A DNA stretch of 64,000 bases, taken from an uncultured SAR86 cluster bacterium. GTDB taxonomy: Bacteria; Pseudomonadota; Gammaproteobacteria; Magnimaribacterales; D2472. Made by a program: the position numbers and the translations under genes. This document shows, piece by piece, positions 44,703-52,821 of the stretch. Where the stretch lies: the NCBI GenBank assembly GCA_902560315.1, contig CACELG010000001.1, forward strand, positions 186,001 through 250,000, in the 5' to 3' direction. Within the stretch, counting starts at the first letter, position 1; the number at the start of each line of letters is the position of its first letter. The notes below the pieces were generated by a model. It was not told the origin of the DNA. It did no database searches and saw only the letters and a list, made by a program, of their open reading frames with translations.

Positions 44703-45116
44703 ATGAGTACAATCAAAATAAATATAGTGTCATCAAGTGAAGAAATATATTCAGGTGAAGCTACTATGGTTTTTGCTACAGGCACCTTGGGTGAGCTTGG
44801 TATAGCCCCAGGACATACTCCTCTTTTAACTGGTTTAGCGCCAGGACCTGTTAGAGTTCAAAACGGCTCTGAAGAAGAAGCCTTTTTTTGCTCTGGAGGT
44901 TTTTTAGAGGTACAGCCAGACCTGGTAACAGTATTATCCGATACTGCAGAGAGGGCTGATAGCTTAGATGAGTCAGAGGCTATAAAAGCGAAAGAAATTG
45001 CAGAGCAAGAATTGGCAAATAAAGATGCAACGCTTGACTATGCAAAAGCTTCAGCGCAATTAGCTGAGGCAGTTGCCAGACTTAAAACTATTCAAAAACT
45101 TCGTAAAAAACAGTAA
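44703..45116 (+). CDS. atpC: ATP synthase F1 subunit epsilon
   Basis: Central-stalk subunit that can inhibit ATP hydrolysis. 137 residues. The beta-sandwich domain has EEIYSGEATMVFATGTLGELGIAPGHTPLLTGL and AFFCSGGFLEVQPDLVTVLSDTAERAD. A two-helix C-terminal domain (residues about 95-137) is present, so the inhibitory arm is likely retained. It is the last ATP synthase gene, two bases after atpD. Confidence 0.95.
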   Translation: MSTIKINIVSSSEEIYSGEATMVFATGTLGELGIAPGHTPLLTGLAPGPVRVQNGSEEEAFFCSGGFLEVQPDLVTVLSDTAERADSLDESEAIKAKEIAEQELANKDATLDYAKASAQLAEAVARLKTIQKLRKKQ

Positions 45117-45138
45117 GGTATATATTTAACCTTATATT

Positions 45139-46494
45139 GTGAAGATTCATACTGTAATTCTAGCTGCCGGAGAGGGCTCTAGGATGATTTCAAATAAAGC
45201 AAAATCTCTTCAACCTATTGGCGGCCACTCAATGCTTAAAAGGATTTATGAAACTGTTGCTAACATCACAGATGAAACTTCTTTTGTTGTGGGATATGAA
45301 AAAGAATCAATAATCAAAGAAACAAAAAGCTTTGACGGAACCCTGCATATTAGCGAACAAAAAAAACCAATCGGAACTGCTGATGCTGTTAAATCATCAT
45401 TTGATTCTATTTCAGATGACTCTAAAGTTTTAGTTTTATACGGCGATGTCCCATTAATCAAGGAATCAACTCTCAAAAACTTATTATCTTTGACTAAAGA
45501 CAGTCTAACTATATTAACCACTGAGTTAGATGATCCTTTTGGTTATGGCCGAGTTAAAAAAGACATATCGGGCTCCGCCAAGGCAATAGTTGAAGAAAAA
45601 GATGCATCAGAAGAAGAGAAAAAAATAAAAGAGATTTTTACAGGCATTCTTTGTTGCAATAAGAAGCTACTAGCAGAAGCCGTTAATGATGTTAATAATG
45701 AAAATGCAGCCAACGAGTTTTACTTAACCGATATAGTCTCTATAATTTGCAAGAAAGGGTTTAAAATTAATACATGTATTGTGCCAAATGAAGAAGTTAA
45801 AGGCGCAAATACCAAGAAAGAGTTGTCAGAATTAGAAAGTATATATAGAAAAATGAAAGCAGAAGATTTAATGAATATGGGGGTAACAATTTCTGATCCC
45901 TCCAGAATCGATATAAGGGGAGAAGTTTCTGTTGGAAAGGACTGTGAAATTGATATAAATGTAATACTTGATGGAAATATAACTCTTGGAAACAATGTTT
46001 CTATTGGACCTAATACAATCTTAAAAGATGTTGATATTGGCGATAACACTTCTATAGAAGCTTTTTCACACCTCGTATCCTCTAAAGTAGGTAAAGACTG
46101 CTCAATTGGACCATACGCAAGACTTAGAGAAGGAAGCCATATAGAGGATGCAGCAAGGATTGGTAATTTTGTTGAAACCAAAAAAACAAAAATCGGCAAG
46201 GACTCAAAAGCTAATCATTTTGCTTATTTGGGAGATGCTGAGATTGGAGCAGAATCAAATATTGGTGCAGGAACAATTACTTGTAATTATGATGGCAAAA
46301 ATAAACATCAAACAAAAATAGGAGATAATAGTTTTATAGGAACGAACTCATCTTTAGTTGCTCCTGTGACAATAGGATCGAATGCATACGTTGCAGCTGG
46401 CTCTGTGATAACAAAAGATGTGCCAGATAATGCTCTTGGAGTCGGAAGATCAAAACAAGACAATAAAGAGAATTGGTCTAAAAAAAAGGACTAG
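45139..46494 (+). CDS. glmU: Bifunctional GlmU (uridyltransferase and glucosamine-1-phosphate acetyltransferase)
   Basis: Makes UDP-N-acetylglucosamine for peptidoglycan and lipid A. 451 residues, GTG start. The N-terminal pyrophosphorylase domain has VILAAGEGSRMISNKAKSL and VLYGDVPLI. The C-terminal left-handed beta helix has hexapeptide repeats and the acetyltransferase site IGPYARLREGSHIEDAARIGNFVETK and AGTITCNYDGKNKHQTKIGD. It follows atpC, with glmS three bases downstream, a conserved arrangement in many gammaproteobacteria. Confidence 0.96.
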   Translation: MKIHTVILAAGEGSRMISNKAKSLQPIGGHSMLKRIYETVANITDETSFVVGYEKESIIKETKSFDGTLHISEQKKPIGTADAVKSSFDSISDDSKVLVLYGDVPLIKESTLKNLLSLTKDSLTILTTELDDPFGYGRVKKDISGSAKAIVEEKDASEEEKKIKEIFTGILCCNKKLLAEAVNDVNNENAANEFYLTDIVSIICKKGFKINTCIVPNEEVKGANTKKELSELESIYRKMKAEDLMNMGVTISDPSRIDIRGEVSVGKDCEIDINVILDGNITLGNNVSIGPNTILKDVDIGDNTSIEAFSHLVSSKVGKDCSIGPYARLREGSHIEDAARIGNFVETKKTKIGKDSKANHFAYLGDAEIGAESNIGAGTITCNYDGKNKHQTKIGDNSFIGTNSSLVAPVTIGSNAYVAAGSVITKDVPDNALGVGRSKQDNKENWSKKKD

Positions 46495-46497
46495 TAT

Positions 46498-48324
46498 ATG
46501 TGTGGAATAATAGCGGCTGCTTCGAATCGAAATGTAGGTAAACTGTTAGTCCAAGGCTTACATAAAATGGAATATCGAGGCTATGACTCTGCAGGAATAG
46601 CTCTTCATCAAATAGACAAAATTGCTCATTTAAGAACTCTAGGCAAAGTTAATTTGCTAGAAGAAAAAATGATTGCTGAAAAACCAAAAAGCAAACTAGG
46701 TATTGCTCACACCAGATGGGCAACACATGGAGAGCCTTCTGAAGAAAATGCTCACCCACACAAGTCCAATGAAAGGGTTTACATAGTTCATAACGGAATT
46801 ATTGAGAATTATTTAGATTTAAAAGAATTTCTAAAAAAAGAAGGCTACACGTTCTCATCACAAACTGACTCTGAGCTCATTGCACATATGCTTGAATATT
46901 TTCTTAATAAAGGAAATTCAATGCTTGATTCAATGTACTTAACAAAAGAAAAACTGGAAGGGGCATATGCAATTGCAGCAATAGACAAAGAGGATGATAA
47001 AAATGTAATGATAGCAAGAAGCAAGTCTCCTCTTTTAATAGGGGTGGGAGTTGATGAGTTTTTGGCAGCTTCAGACCCATTAGCAATCGGACAATTAACT
47101 AATGAATTTGTTTTTCTTGAGGATGGTGATGTTGCTGAGCTTTCATCTGAAAGCTATACGATTTATGACGCAGAAAAGACAGAGGTTCAAAGAGAAGTTA
47201 CACAGATTGATATTTCTAGCCAATCAACTTCAAAGGGCGACTATAAACATTTCATGGAAAAAGAAATTTATGAGCAACCAGATGCTATCTTGAATACCAT
47301 TGATGGAAGAGTTGGCGGAGAAGATGTTTTAGATAATATATTTGGGCTTGGATCATCTGAAATATTTGAAAAAGTTAAGAGAATTCAGATTGTTGCTTGC
47401 GGAACTAGCTTGCATGCTGGAAGAGTAGCCGCTAATTGGTTTTCATCGATTTCAGAATTACCAACGCAAACTGATTATGCTTCAGAATACAGATATAGAA
47501 ACCCTCATGTTGATGAAGATTCTTTATTGGTAACAATTTCACAATCTGGAGAAACCGCTGATACCTTAGCTGCACTAAGATATGCAAAAGAAAAAAACTA
47601 TCTTTCAACTTTATGCATATGCAATGTCCCAACGAGCTCACTTGCTAGAGAATCTGACTATTCAATTTTTACAAATGCCGGTCCAGAAATTGGTGTTGCA
47701 TCAACTAAAGCTTTTACTACTCAACTTGCGGCTTTAATGTTATTAGCCTTATCTTTAGCAAAAAGTAGAAAAATAAATCCAAAATTAAGAACAAGAGTTA
47801 TTACAGCCTTAAGATCTTTGCCAGATACGATTCAAGAAACCCTAAAATTAAAAGACACCATTTTAGAAATTGCTCCAGAAATAGCTAACAAAGATAATGC
47901 ATTATTCTTGGGTAGAGGGATTTTTTATCCGATTGCAAAAGAAGGAGCCCTAAAATTAAAAGAAATTTCATATATTCATGCTGAAGCATATCCCGCAGGC
48001 GAGTTAAAACATGGACCACTAGCATTAATTGATGAGGAAATGCCAGTAATTGCTTTAGCGCCAGAGAGTGAAATCGCAGAAAAGCTTGTTTCTAACTTAG
48101 AGGAAGTTAAAGCAAGAGGTGGAACTATTTATGTGTTTGCTGATCCATCAATAACAATGGATTTGAAATCAGGAAAACTAATTAATATGCCAAAATGTGA
48201 TTTTCTTCTCACACCAATTATTTATACGATTCCTCTTCAGATACTTTCTTATGAAGTTGCTTTGTTAAGAGGCACTGATATTGATCAGCCGAGAAACTTA
48301 GCGAAATCAGTTACTGTCGAATAA
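46498..48324 (+). CDS. glmS: Glutamine-fructose-6-phosphate aminotransferase
   Basis: Makes glucosamine-6-phosphate from fructose-6-phosphate and glutamine. 608 residues. The N-terminal glutaminase has Cys2 exposed as the nucleophile after Met removal (MCGIIAA), plus GIAHTRWATHG and the VHNGIIENY loop. Two SIS isomerase domains follow, with CGTSLHAGRVA, TISQSGETADTLAALRYAK and the C-terminal NLAKSVTVE. There is no room for a glmS ribozyme in the three-base gap to glmU. It is convergent with the HNH-HIT gene. Confidence 0.97.
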   Translation: MCGIIAAASNRNVGKLLVQGLHKMEYRGYDSAGIALHQIDKIAHLRTLGKVNLLEEKMIAEKPKSKLGIAHTRWATHGEPSEENAHPHKSNERVYIVHNGIIENYLDLKEFLKKEGYTFSSQTDSELIAHMLEYFLNKGNSMLDSMYLTKEKLEGAYAIAAIDKEDDKNVMIARSKSPLLIGVGVDEFLAASDPLAIGQLTNEFVFLEDGDVAELSSESYTIYDAEKTEVQREVTQIDISSQSTSKGDYKHFMEKEIYEQPDAILNTIDGRVGGEDVLDNIFGLGSSEIFEKVKRIQIVACGTSLHAGRVAANWFSSISELPTQTDYASEYRYRNPHVDEDSLLVTISQSGETADTLAALRYAKEKNYLSTLCICNVPTSSLARESDYSIFTNAGPEIGVASTKAFTTQLAALMLLALSLAKSRKINPKLRTRVITALRSLPDTIQETLKLKDTILEIAPEIANKDNALFLGRGIFYPIAKEGALKLKEISYIHAEAYPAGELKHGPLALIDEEMPVIALAPESEIAEKLVSNLEEVKARGGTIYVFADPSITMDLKSGKLINMPKCDFLLTPIIYTIPLQILSYEVALLRGTDIDQPRNLAKSVTVE

Positions 48325-48327
48325 AAA

Positions 48328-49305
48328 TTAGTATTTTTGTTTTTCAGGGATAACTCCTCTTACCCCACCTCTTGGATCTTTTACATCTCCATCACGTCTA
48401 GGTATTAAATGTATGTGACAGTGAAAGATTGTCTGACCTGCTGATACACCAGAATTAATTCCAATATTAAAACCTGTAATAGTTTTATCTTTCTTTTCTA
48501 AATTATGTTTAACAGAAAATAAAATTTTATTAATTGAATTGATCTCAGATTGTTCTAAATCAAAATAGTCTGACACATGTCTTTTTGGAATAACCAAATG
48601 ATGACCTTTTGTAACTGGAAAATTATCTTTAATTGCAAATGCAAACTCATTCTCTTCTATTTTCTTTCGTTTTAAATTACAAAAAACACAACCTTCTTCT
48701 CGGTATTCAAAAAATTTACCAATATCGCGCAAATCAGCATTGTCCAAGTTTCTTTTTTGCCTATTACATGTATAACAGAGTGACTGAAGGTTTGATATAT
48801 CATTTGAACCACCCTTAGACCTGGGTATTATGTGGTCAACATCGAGACTTTTTTCTTTATTGCTAATTCCACATAGTTCACATTTGCCTTTTGCACGTTT
48901 CAAAACCTCATATCTTATACTTCCTGGAATAGGGTCATTAGAAAGATGTCTGTGTGACCAAATCCTTTCACCTCTCTTTTGGATGTACTCAGATATTTTT
49001 AAGTCACAAATCTTAATAAGTGATTTTTGTTGATCTTTTGAAAGTTTGTCAAAACCATCTAGACAATATTTTGACCCCTCTTTGGAAGTTATCTTTCTGT
49101 TTTTGGTTAATACTTTTCCAACCATATTTTTGGTCACTAACTCATAGTATTCTTTTTGACTTGTATCATAAGAGAGAAGATCTTGTGCAATTCTGGATAT
49201 TTCTGCTGATCCACCATGTTTTAAAAGTGTTTTGATCATTACTGGTTGATAGATGTGAGACATTCTCATATCTTTTTGCAAGAAATCTTTTAATTTTTTA
49301 TACAT
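48328..49305 (-). CDS. HNH nuclease-HIT domain fusion protein
   Basis: 325-residue three-part protein. Residues 1-125 form a basic helical region with no family I can name, possibly winged-helix. Residues about 125-185 are an HNH domain with zinc cysteines KCELCG (142, 145) and CYTC (177, 180), and the core DVDHIIPRSKGGSNDISNLQSL. Residues about 203-325 are a HIT domain with CVFCNLKRKK and the nucleotide-binding triad FHCHIHLIP (His295, 297, 299). HIT enzymes act on nucleotide phosphoesters; HNH enzymes cut nucleic acid. A repair or RNA/DNA end-processing role is plausible but inferred. It is convergent with glmS and divergent from the small-peptide genes. Confidence 0.85.
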   Translation of the reverse strand: MYKKLKDFLQKDMRMSHIYQPVMIKTLLKHGGSAEISRIAQDLLSYDTSQKEYYELVTKNMVGKVLTKNRKITSKEGSKYCLDGFDKLSKDQQKSLIKICDLKISEYIQKRGERIWSHRHLSNDPIPGSIRYEVLKRAKGKCELCGISNKEKSLDVDHIIPRSKGGSNDISNLQSLCYTCNRQKRNLDNADLRDIGKFFEYREEGCVFCNLKRKKIEENEFAFAIKDNFPVTKGHHLVIPKRHVSDYFDLEQSEINSINKILFSVKHNLEKKDKTITGFNIGINSGVSAGQTIFHCHIHLIPRRDGDVKDPRGGVRGVIPEKQKY

Positions 49306-49351
49306 GCTAAAATTATCTCATAATAAATTTGGGTGGGGTAAGAATACTCTG

Positions 49352-49379
49352 CTACTGTGGAGTAGATAAAGGTGTCTAC
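49352..49379 (+). promoter_or_regulatory. Two mutually exclusive small hairpins in a peptide leader
   Basis: CTACT (49352-49356) can pair with AGTAG (49361-49365) across a GTGG loop. The overlapping GTAGA (49362-49366) can instead pair with TCTAC (49375-49379). Only one can form at a time. They lie directly before the ATG of the 50-residue peptide. The pairings are short, so a switching role is speculative. Confidence 0.3.
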
Positions 49380-49384
49380 ATAAT

Positions 49385-49537
49385 ATGAGTAAAAAATTAT
49401 TAATTTCTAATTCAATTATGTGGGCAGCAGCAATCCTTGTTGTTGCTATAGTTGAAGATAAACAGTTTGCAATTTTGATGCTTGTTGTATTAGCAACAAC
49501 TTCATTAATGTTTTTAAAGAAAGGAAATAAGGTATAA
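49385..49537 (+). CDS. 50-residue two-helix membrane peptide
   Basis: Too short for the ORF track. From the ATG at 49385 it reads MSKKLLISNSIMWAAAILVV and ends LMFLKKGNKV. Two hydrophobic stretches (about residues 11-23 and 28-43) around the polar EDKQ suggest a small inner-membrane hairpin with positive ends. I recognise no family. The stop is followed after seven bases by the start of the cysteine-rich peptide, so the two may be one transcript. Leaderless or weakly translated starts are possible; no strong ribosome site is seen. Confidence 0.6.
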   Translation: MSKKLLISNSIMWAAAILVVAIVEDKQFAILMLVVLATTSLMFLKKGNKV

Positions 49538-49544
49538 TTAGTTT

Positions 49545-49592
49545 ATGTGTGATTGTTGTGATTGCTGCGAGTGTTCTTGCTGCTCTAAATAG
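49545..49592 (+). CDS. 15-residue polycysteine micropeptide
   Basis: From the ATG at 49545 the frame reads MCDCCDCCECSCCSK and then TAG: eight cysteines in fifteen residues, with acidic residues between them. The gene is far below usual calling limits. The arrangement suggests a metal-binding or thiol peptide, or a cysteine-sensing leader. No plus-strand gene directly follows, since the next is a minus-strand cyclase gene, so a classic attenuator role on a downstream gene is not supported here. It directly follows the 50-residue membrane peptide. Its reality rests on composition and context, so it needs conservation evidence. Confidence 0.5.
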   Translation: MCDCCDCCECSCCSK

Positions 49593-49594
49593 TA

Positions 49595-49615
49595 AAATTT
49601 AATAGCCTTAAATTT
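49595..49615. terminator. AT-only hairpin between convergent genes
   Basis: AAATTTAA (49595-49602) and TTAAATTT (49608-49615) are perfect eight-base arms around TAGCC. It lies three bases after the micropeptide stop and ten before the cyclase gene's stop, so it may end transcription from both sides. The stem is all A/T and weak. Confidence 0.4.
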
Positions 49616-49624
49616 AAATAAGCT

Positions 49625-50563
49625 CTACCAAAGAGCAACTGGGTTAATGATCATTTGCACAGCTCCTTTAAGTTTTGGTTGGCCTAAGACAAATAAAAAT
49701 TCTGTAACGTTATCTTCAGCTAGTTTGCCTGTATTCATTGTTTCTAGAATATAAATACCATTCTCTTTAATCAGGGTAACGTGATCGTAGTAGACTAAAT
49801 CACCTTCAATTGGTGGAACTGCACCCAAGCCCCATGTATCAGCCCCAACAGCCATTGGACTTAATGATGCCAAATAAATAGCAGCATCATTTGTAATTCC
49901 AGGTATTGTGCTTCCCCACAACTCAGGAGAGCTTTTTAAGTATGCATCTGTCCAACCTGTATGAAAAAGAATGATATCCCCTTCTTGAAACTTAATATTT
50001 TGTTGTTTAGCTGCATTCTTAATATCTTCTCTTGTAATTCCTTGACCACCCTCCATTGAATCAATTCCATAATATTTCGCCATATTGATAACAATACCTC
50101 GACCTACAAGTGGAGGTACTTTCTCAATACCAAATTTTGTCAATCCAGTTATAAAAGAAAAGTCAGCACCTTTTTGACAGTTATAAAAGATATCATCGTC
50201 ACCTATATGTCCTAAGCCATCAAGCTGAGGACCTGTTCCAATCCACATCTGTAGGATATCGTCGTTATAGGTAATGTCATATCCAAAGTCTGTTGTTGTA
50301 TCTCTTCCAAAGTGTTGATTGGGTTGAACAACTTGAAGTTCTGTATACCTTGGTGGAAAAGCTGGCATACCTGGTTCGATAACAATACCAAGACCATGCG
50401 ACATTCCCTTTTTTACAAGCTTTATTGCTTTTAATGTATTTTCATTTGATATTAGATTTGCAGCACCAACCTCATCATCTTCGCCCCATTTAGAAATTTC
50501 GCACCCATCATCTGAGATTGCAAAAAAAGAAATAAATAAAATACAAAAAATTGAATTACGCAT
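49625..50563 (-). CDS. Secreted cyclase-family hydrolase (kynurenine-formamidase-like fold)
   Basis: Metal-dependent hydrolase of the cyclase family (PF04199-type fold). 312 residues. An N-terminal signal peptide (MRNSIFCILFISFFAI) precedes SDDGCEISKWGEDDEVGAANLI. The usual HxGTHxDxPxH metal site is represented by MWIGTGPQLDGLGHIGDD, in which the first His is missing, as in one branch of this family. The stretch IILFHTGWTDAYLK and the AVGADTWGLGAVPP block are also typical of that branch. The substrate is unknown. It lies alone on the minus strand. Confidence 0.78.
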   Translation of the reverse strand: MRNSIFCILFISFFAISDDGCEISKWGEDDEVGAANLISNENTLKAIKLVKKGMSHGLGIVIEPGMPAFPPRYTELQVVQPNQHFGRDTTTDFGYDITYNDDILQMWIGTGPQLDGLGHIGDDDIFYNCQKGADFSFITGLTKFGIEKVPPLVGRGIVINMAKYYGIDSMEGGQGITREDIKNAAKQQNIKFQEGDIILFHTGWTDAYLKSSPELWGSTIPGITNDAAIYLASLSPMAVGADTWGLGAVPPIEGDLVYYDHVTLIKENGIYILETMNTGKLAEDNVTEFLFVLGQPKLKGAVQMIINPVALW

Positions 50564-50648
50564 TTCGACCTCCTATAGCCCTCAACATTATTATAATCAC
50601 AATAATGAATATATTTAAGGTAACAAAAAAATATGATTTAATTGATTC

Positions 50649-51095
50649 ATGAATAATAAAATACCGCCGCCTATAGTTACTTTAGTTTTTGGATTAGCAA
50701 TCTATTTTTCTAGATCTATATTCCCTGATTTTAGCAATGCAATATTTAATATTATCAGCATGCTGCTGATAATATCGGGACCGTTTATTCTTATATCTGC
50801 AGTAAGATCATTTAAAGCTCACCAAACCACAATTAATCCAATTAATATTGATAAGGCAACCTCATTGGTTCAATCAGGAACTTTTAAATATTCAAGAAAC
50901 CCAATGTATTTAGGGATGGCAATAATTCTTCTTTCAATATCATTTAAATTCAATCTTATAGGAGGAATTTTTTTTACTTTGCTTTTTGCTATTTACATAA
51001 CAAGATTTCAGATTATTCCAGAAGAGGCTGTAATGGAAAAATTATTTGGTGAAGATTTTCAAAAATACAAGGGCAAAACAAGAATGTGGATTTAA
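50649..51095 (+). CDS. Isoprenylcysteine carboxyl methyltransferase (ICMT/PEMT)-family membrane protein
   Basis: 148-residue membrane protein, about four TM segments. FKYSRNPMYLGMAIILL (the RNPxYLG signature) and the C-terminal IPEEAVMEKLFGEDFQKYKGKTRMW with its paired acidic residues are the SAM-binding marks of the ICMT/PEMT family. Bacterial members often have unknown acceptors; a lipid or small hydrophobic molecule is likely. A perfect 12-base inverted repeat is embedded in its coding region. It heads a run of plus-strand genes. Confidence 0.75.
   Translation: MNNKIPPPIVTLVFGLAIYFSRSIFPDFSNAIFNIISMLLIISGPFILISAVRSFKAHQTTINPINIDKATSLVQSGTFKYSRNPMYLGMAIILLSISFKFNLIGGIFFTLLFAIYITRFQIIPEEAVMEKLFGEDFQKYKGKTRMWI
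50749..50775. repeat. Perfect 12-base inverted repeat inside the ICMT-family gene
   Basis: ATATTATCAGCA (50749-50760), loop TGC, TGCTGATAATAT (50764-50775). It encodes part of a TM helix (NIISMLLIIS). No flanking direct repeat or element was seen. Confidence 0.7.
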
Positions 51096-51099
51096 TATT

Positions 51100-51270
51100 A
51101 TGTCGTATCAAGCCCATTTATTTGTTGCATTAACAATTGGATTTATTGGAACAATTTTTTGTATATCCTTATATCAAATGAATAAGGTCAAACAAGCACA
51201 AATATTTTTATTTTTAACTATAGGAATGATGGCTTTTTGGATGTTTGTAGCTACAGGATATTTGTTATAA
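51100..51270 (+). CDS. Small two-TM membrane protein
   Basis: 56 residues from an ATG at 51100 (MSYQAHLFVALTIGFIGTIF); the track's longer start at 51046 lies within the previous gene. Two hydrophobic segments flank a short loop (YQMNKVKQAQ). No recognised family. It sits between the ICMT-family gene and the GFA gene with four- to six-base spacing, so it is likely part of the same transcript. Confidence 0.6.
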   Translation: MSYQAHLFVALTIGFIGTIFCISLYQMNKVKQAQIFLFLTIGMMAFWMFVATGYLL

Positions 51271-51276
51271 GTTTTT

Positions 51277-51642
51277 ATGAAAGAATATACTGGAAGCTGT
51301 CACTGTGGGGGAGTTAAATTTAAATTTAAATCTGATGAATTAGTTCAAATATGGAATTGTAATTGTTCAATTTGTGGCATGCTTAATTATCAACACCTTT
51401 TTGTAAAACATGATTTGTTTGAGCTAATCTCAGGAAAAGAATTAATTTCAGAATATAATTTTGAAAGCGGGTCGGCAAAACATTATTTTTGTAAAAAATG
51501 TGGAATTAAGTCTTTTTATCAACCCAGATCTCACCCCGAAATGTTTAGTATAAACCTAAGATGTGTTGAAGATCCTCCTGAGGTAATAGAGGTAATTCAT
51601 TTTGATGGGATAAATTTTGAAGAGAGCATTAAAAAAATATGA
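51277..51642 (+). CDS. GFA-family zinc protein
   Basis: 121 residues with the glutathione-dependent formaldehyde-activating enzyme (GFA/CENP-V) fold. Zinc cysteines are in GSCHCGGVKF, NCNCSICGML and YFCKKCGIKSFY, and the end FDGINFEESI is typical of one subgroup. GFA proteins were first tied to S-hydroxymethylglutathione formation; most members are uncharacterised. Its stop overlaps the SMR gene. A second, more typical GFA gene lies at 55.9 kb. Confidence 0.85.
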   Translation: MKEYTGSCHCGGVKFKFKSDELVQIWNCNCSICGMLNYQHLFVKHDLFELISGKELISEYNFESGSAKHYFCKKCGIKSFYQPRSHPEMFSINLRCVEDPPEVIEVIHFDGINFEESIKKI

Positions 51643-51959
51643 ATGTTTATGTAATGCTGTTTACTGCAATATTTTTTGAGATTCTTGGAACAATGCTTTT
51701 GCCAGCATCACAAAACTTTACAAAAATTTTTCCTACAATTGTTTTATTAATTTCATATGCAATATCTTTTTATTTTTTGGCAATTGTTTCCCAAAAGTTA
51801 CCTTTATCAATTGTCTATGCCTCTTGGTCGGGAGTAGGAATATTTTCAATAGCAATATTAAGTTATATTTTTTATAAGCAAACTTTAAATTGGCAAATAA
51901 TTTTAGGACTTTTCTTTATAGTCATAGGCGTAACAATTGTGAACATATTTAAAACATGA
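51639..51959 (+). CDS. Small multidrug resistance (SMR) family transporter
   Basis: 106-residue four-helix antiporter of the EmrE/SugE/Gdx type. The essential glutamate in helix 1 is Glu14 (MLFTAIFFEILGTMLLPASQ). VYASWSGVGIFSIAILSYI in the third helix matches the family GxG region. It probably exchanges protons for a cationic compound or guanidinium as a homodimer. The substrate cannot be told. It overlaps both neighbours by four bases. Confidence 0.88.
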   Translation: MNVYVMLFTAIFFEILGTMLLPASQNFTKIFPTIVLLISYAISFYFLAIVSQKLPLSIVYASWSGVGIFSIAILSYIFYKQTLNWQIILGLFFIVIGVTIVNIFKT

Positions 51960-52819
51960 AAAATTTTGAGAATAAAGTTGCCCTAATTACTGGTGCTGCC
52001 TCTGGAATAGGAAGAGCACTTGCTATGGAGTTGGCTGATTTGGGTTGCAGCCTAGCACTGGTTGACTGGAATGCGGAATCACTTGAAGAAACAAAACAAC
52101 TTGCAAGAAAGAAAAATATCTCAGTATCCACACACGCATTTGATTTAAGAGATAGAGATAAAATAGAATCTTTGCCTATTGAAGTTTTAGAGGCTCACAA
52201 GCAAATAGATATGGTATTTAATAATGCTGGAGTCTCAGTGGTTGGAACTATTGATGAAGTTGACCAGGAAGATTGGGATTGGGGGCTAGACATTCTTTTA
52301 CACTCTGTTATCAAGATGACCACAACTTTTCTTCCCCATTTAGAAAAAAGACCTGAAGCAGCAATTGTTAATGTGTCATCAATTTTTGGCTTGTTTAGTG
52401 TCCCAAGACAATCAATTTATAACGTCGGTAAGTTTGGAGTGAAAGCCTTCACTGAATCTCTATCACTTGAATTAAAAGTATCAGATTCTCCAGTTGAGGC
52501 TTATTGTGTTTTTCCAGGACATATAGGGACAAACATATATCAGTCTTCAAGGTTTAAAAGCTTTCAGCCTGAAACCTTTTTTGGTCCAGCGCCCACAAAA
52601 GAAGAGGCAATAGTAGCTTTCAAAGACAATGCACCAACTAGCCCTGAAAAAGCTGCAAAAGTTATTCTAAAAAATATAAAAAAGAAGAAAAATAGAATAC
52701 TTATTGGTTTTGATGCCCATTTTTATGATATTACCAGCAGACTATTTCCGAACCATTTCTTAAAGATAATATGGATATTACCCGTTATTAGAAATCTTTT
52801 TAAATTTAAAAAAAATTAA
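51956..52819 (+). CDS. Short-chain dehydrogenase/reductase
   Basis: NAD(P)-dependent oxidoreductase of the classical SDR family. 287 residues. The cofactor motif is VALITGAASGIGRALAMELA, with FNNAGVSVVGT and the catalytic Ser in NVSSIFGLF and Tyr/Lys in YNVGKFGVKA. The LVDWNAESLEE position after strand 2 suggests NAD preference, though this is weak. A 40-residue C-terminal extension may touch the membrane. It overlaps the SMR gene. Confidence 0.9.
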   Translation: MKNFENKVALITGAASGIGRALAMELADLGCSLALVDWNAESLEETKQLARKKNISVSTHAFDLRDRDKIESLPIEVLEAHKQIDMVFNNAGVSVVGTIDEVDQEDWDWGLDILLHSVIKMTTTFLPHLEKRPEAAIVNVSSIFGLFSVPRQSIYNVGKFGVKAFTESLSLELKVSDSPVEAYCVFPGHIGTNIYQSSRFKSFQPETFFGPAPTKEEAIVAFKDNAPTSPEKAAKVILKNIKKKKNRILIGFDAHFYDITSRLFPNHFLKIIWILPVIRNLFKFKKN

Positions 52820-52821
52820 AT

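Noticed and set aside
45720-46199. 159-aa minus-strand ORF opposite glmU
   Set aside because: Shadow of the beta-helix repeats of glmU; no recognised domain.
46490-46500. glmS ribozyme upstream of glmS
   Set aside because: Only three bases separate glmU and glmS, so no ribozyme can fit.
49545-49592. Cysteine-responsive attenuator leader for a downstream operon
   Set aside because: No plus-strand gene directly follows; the next gene is on the minus strand, so an attenuator role is not supported.
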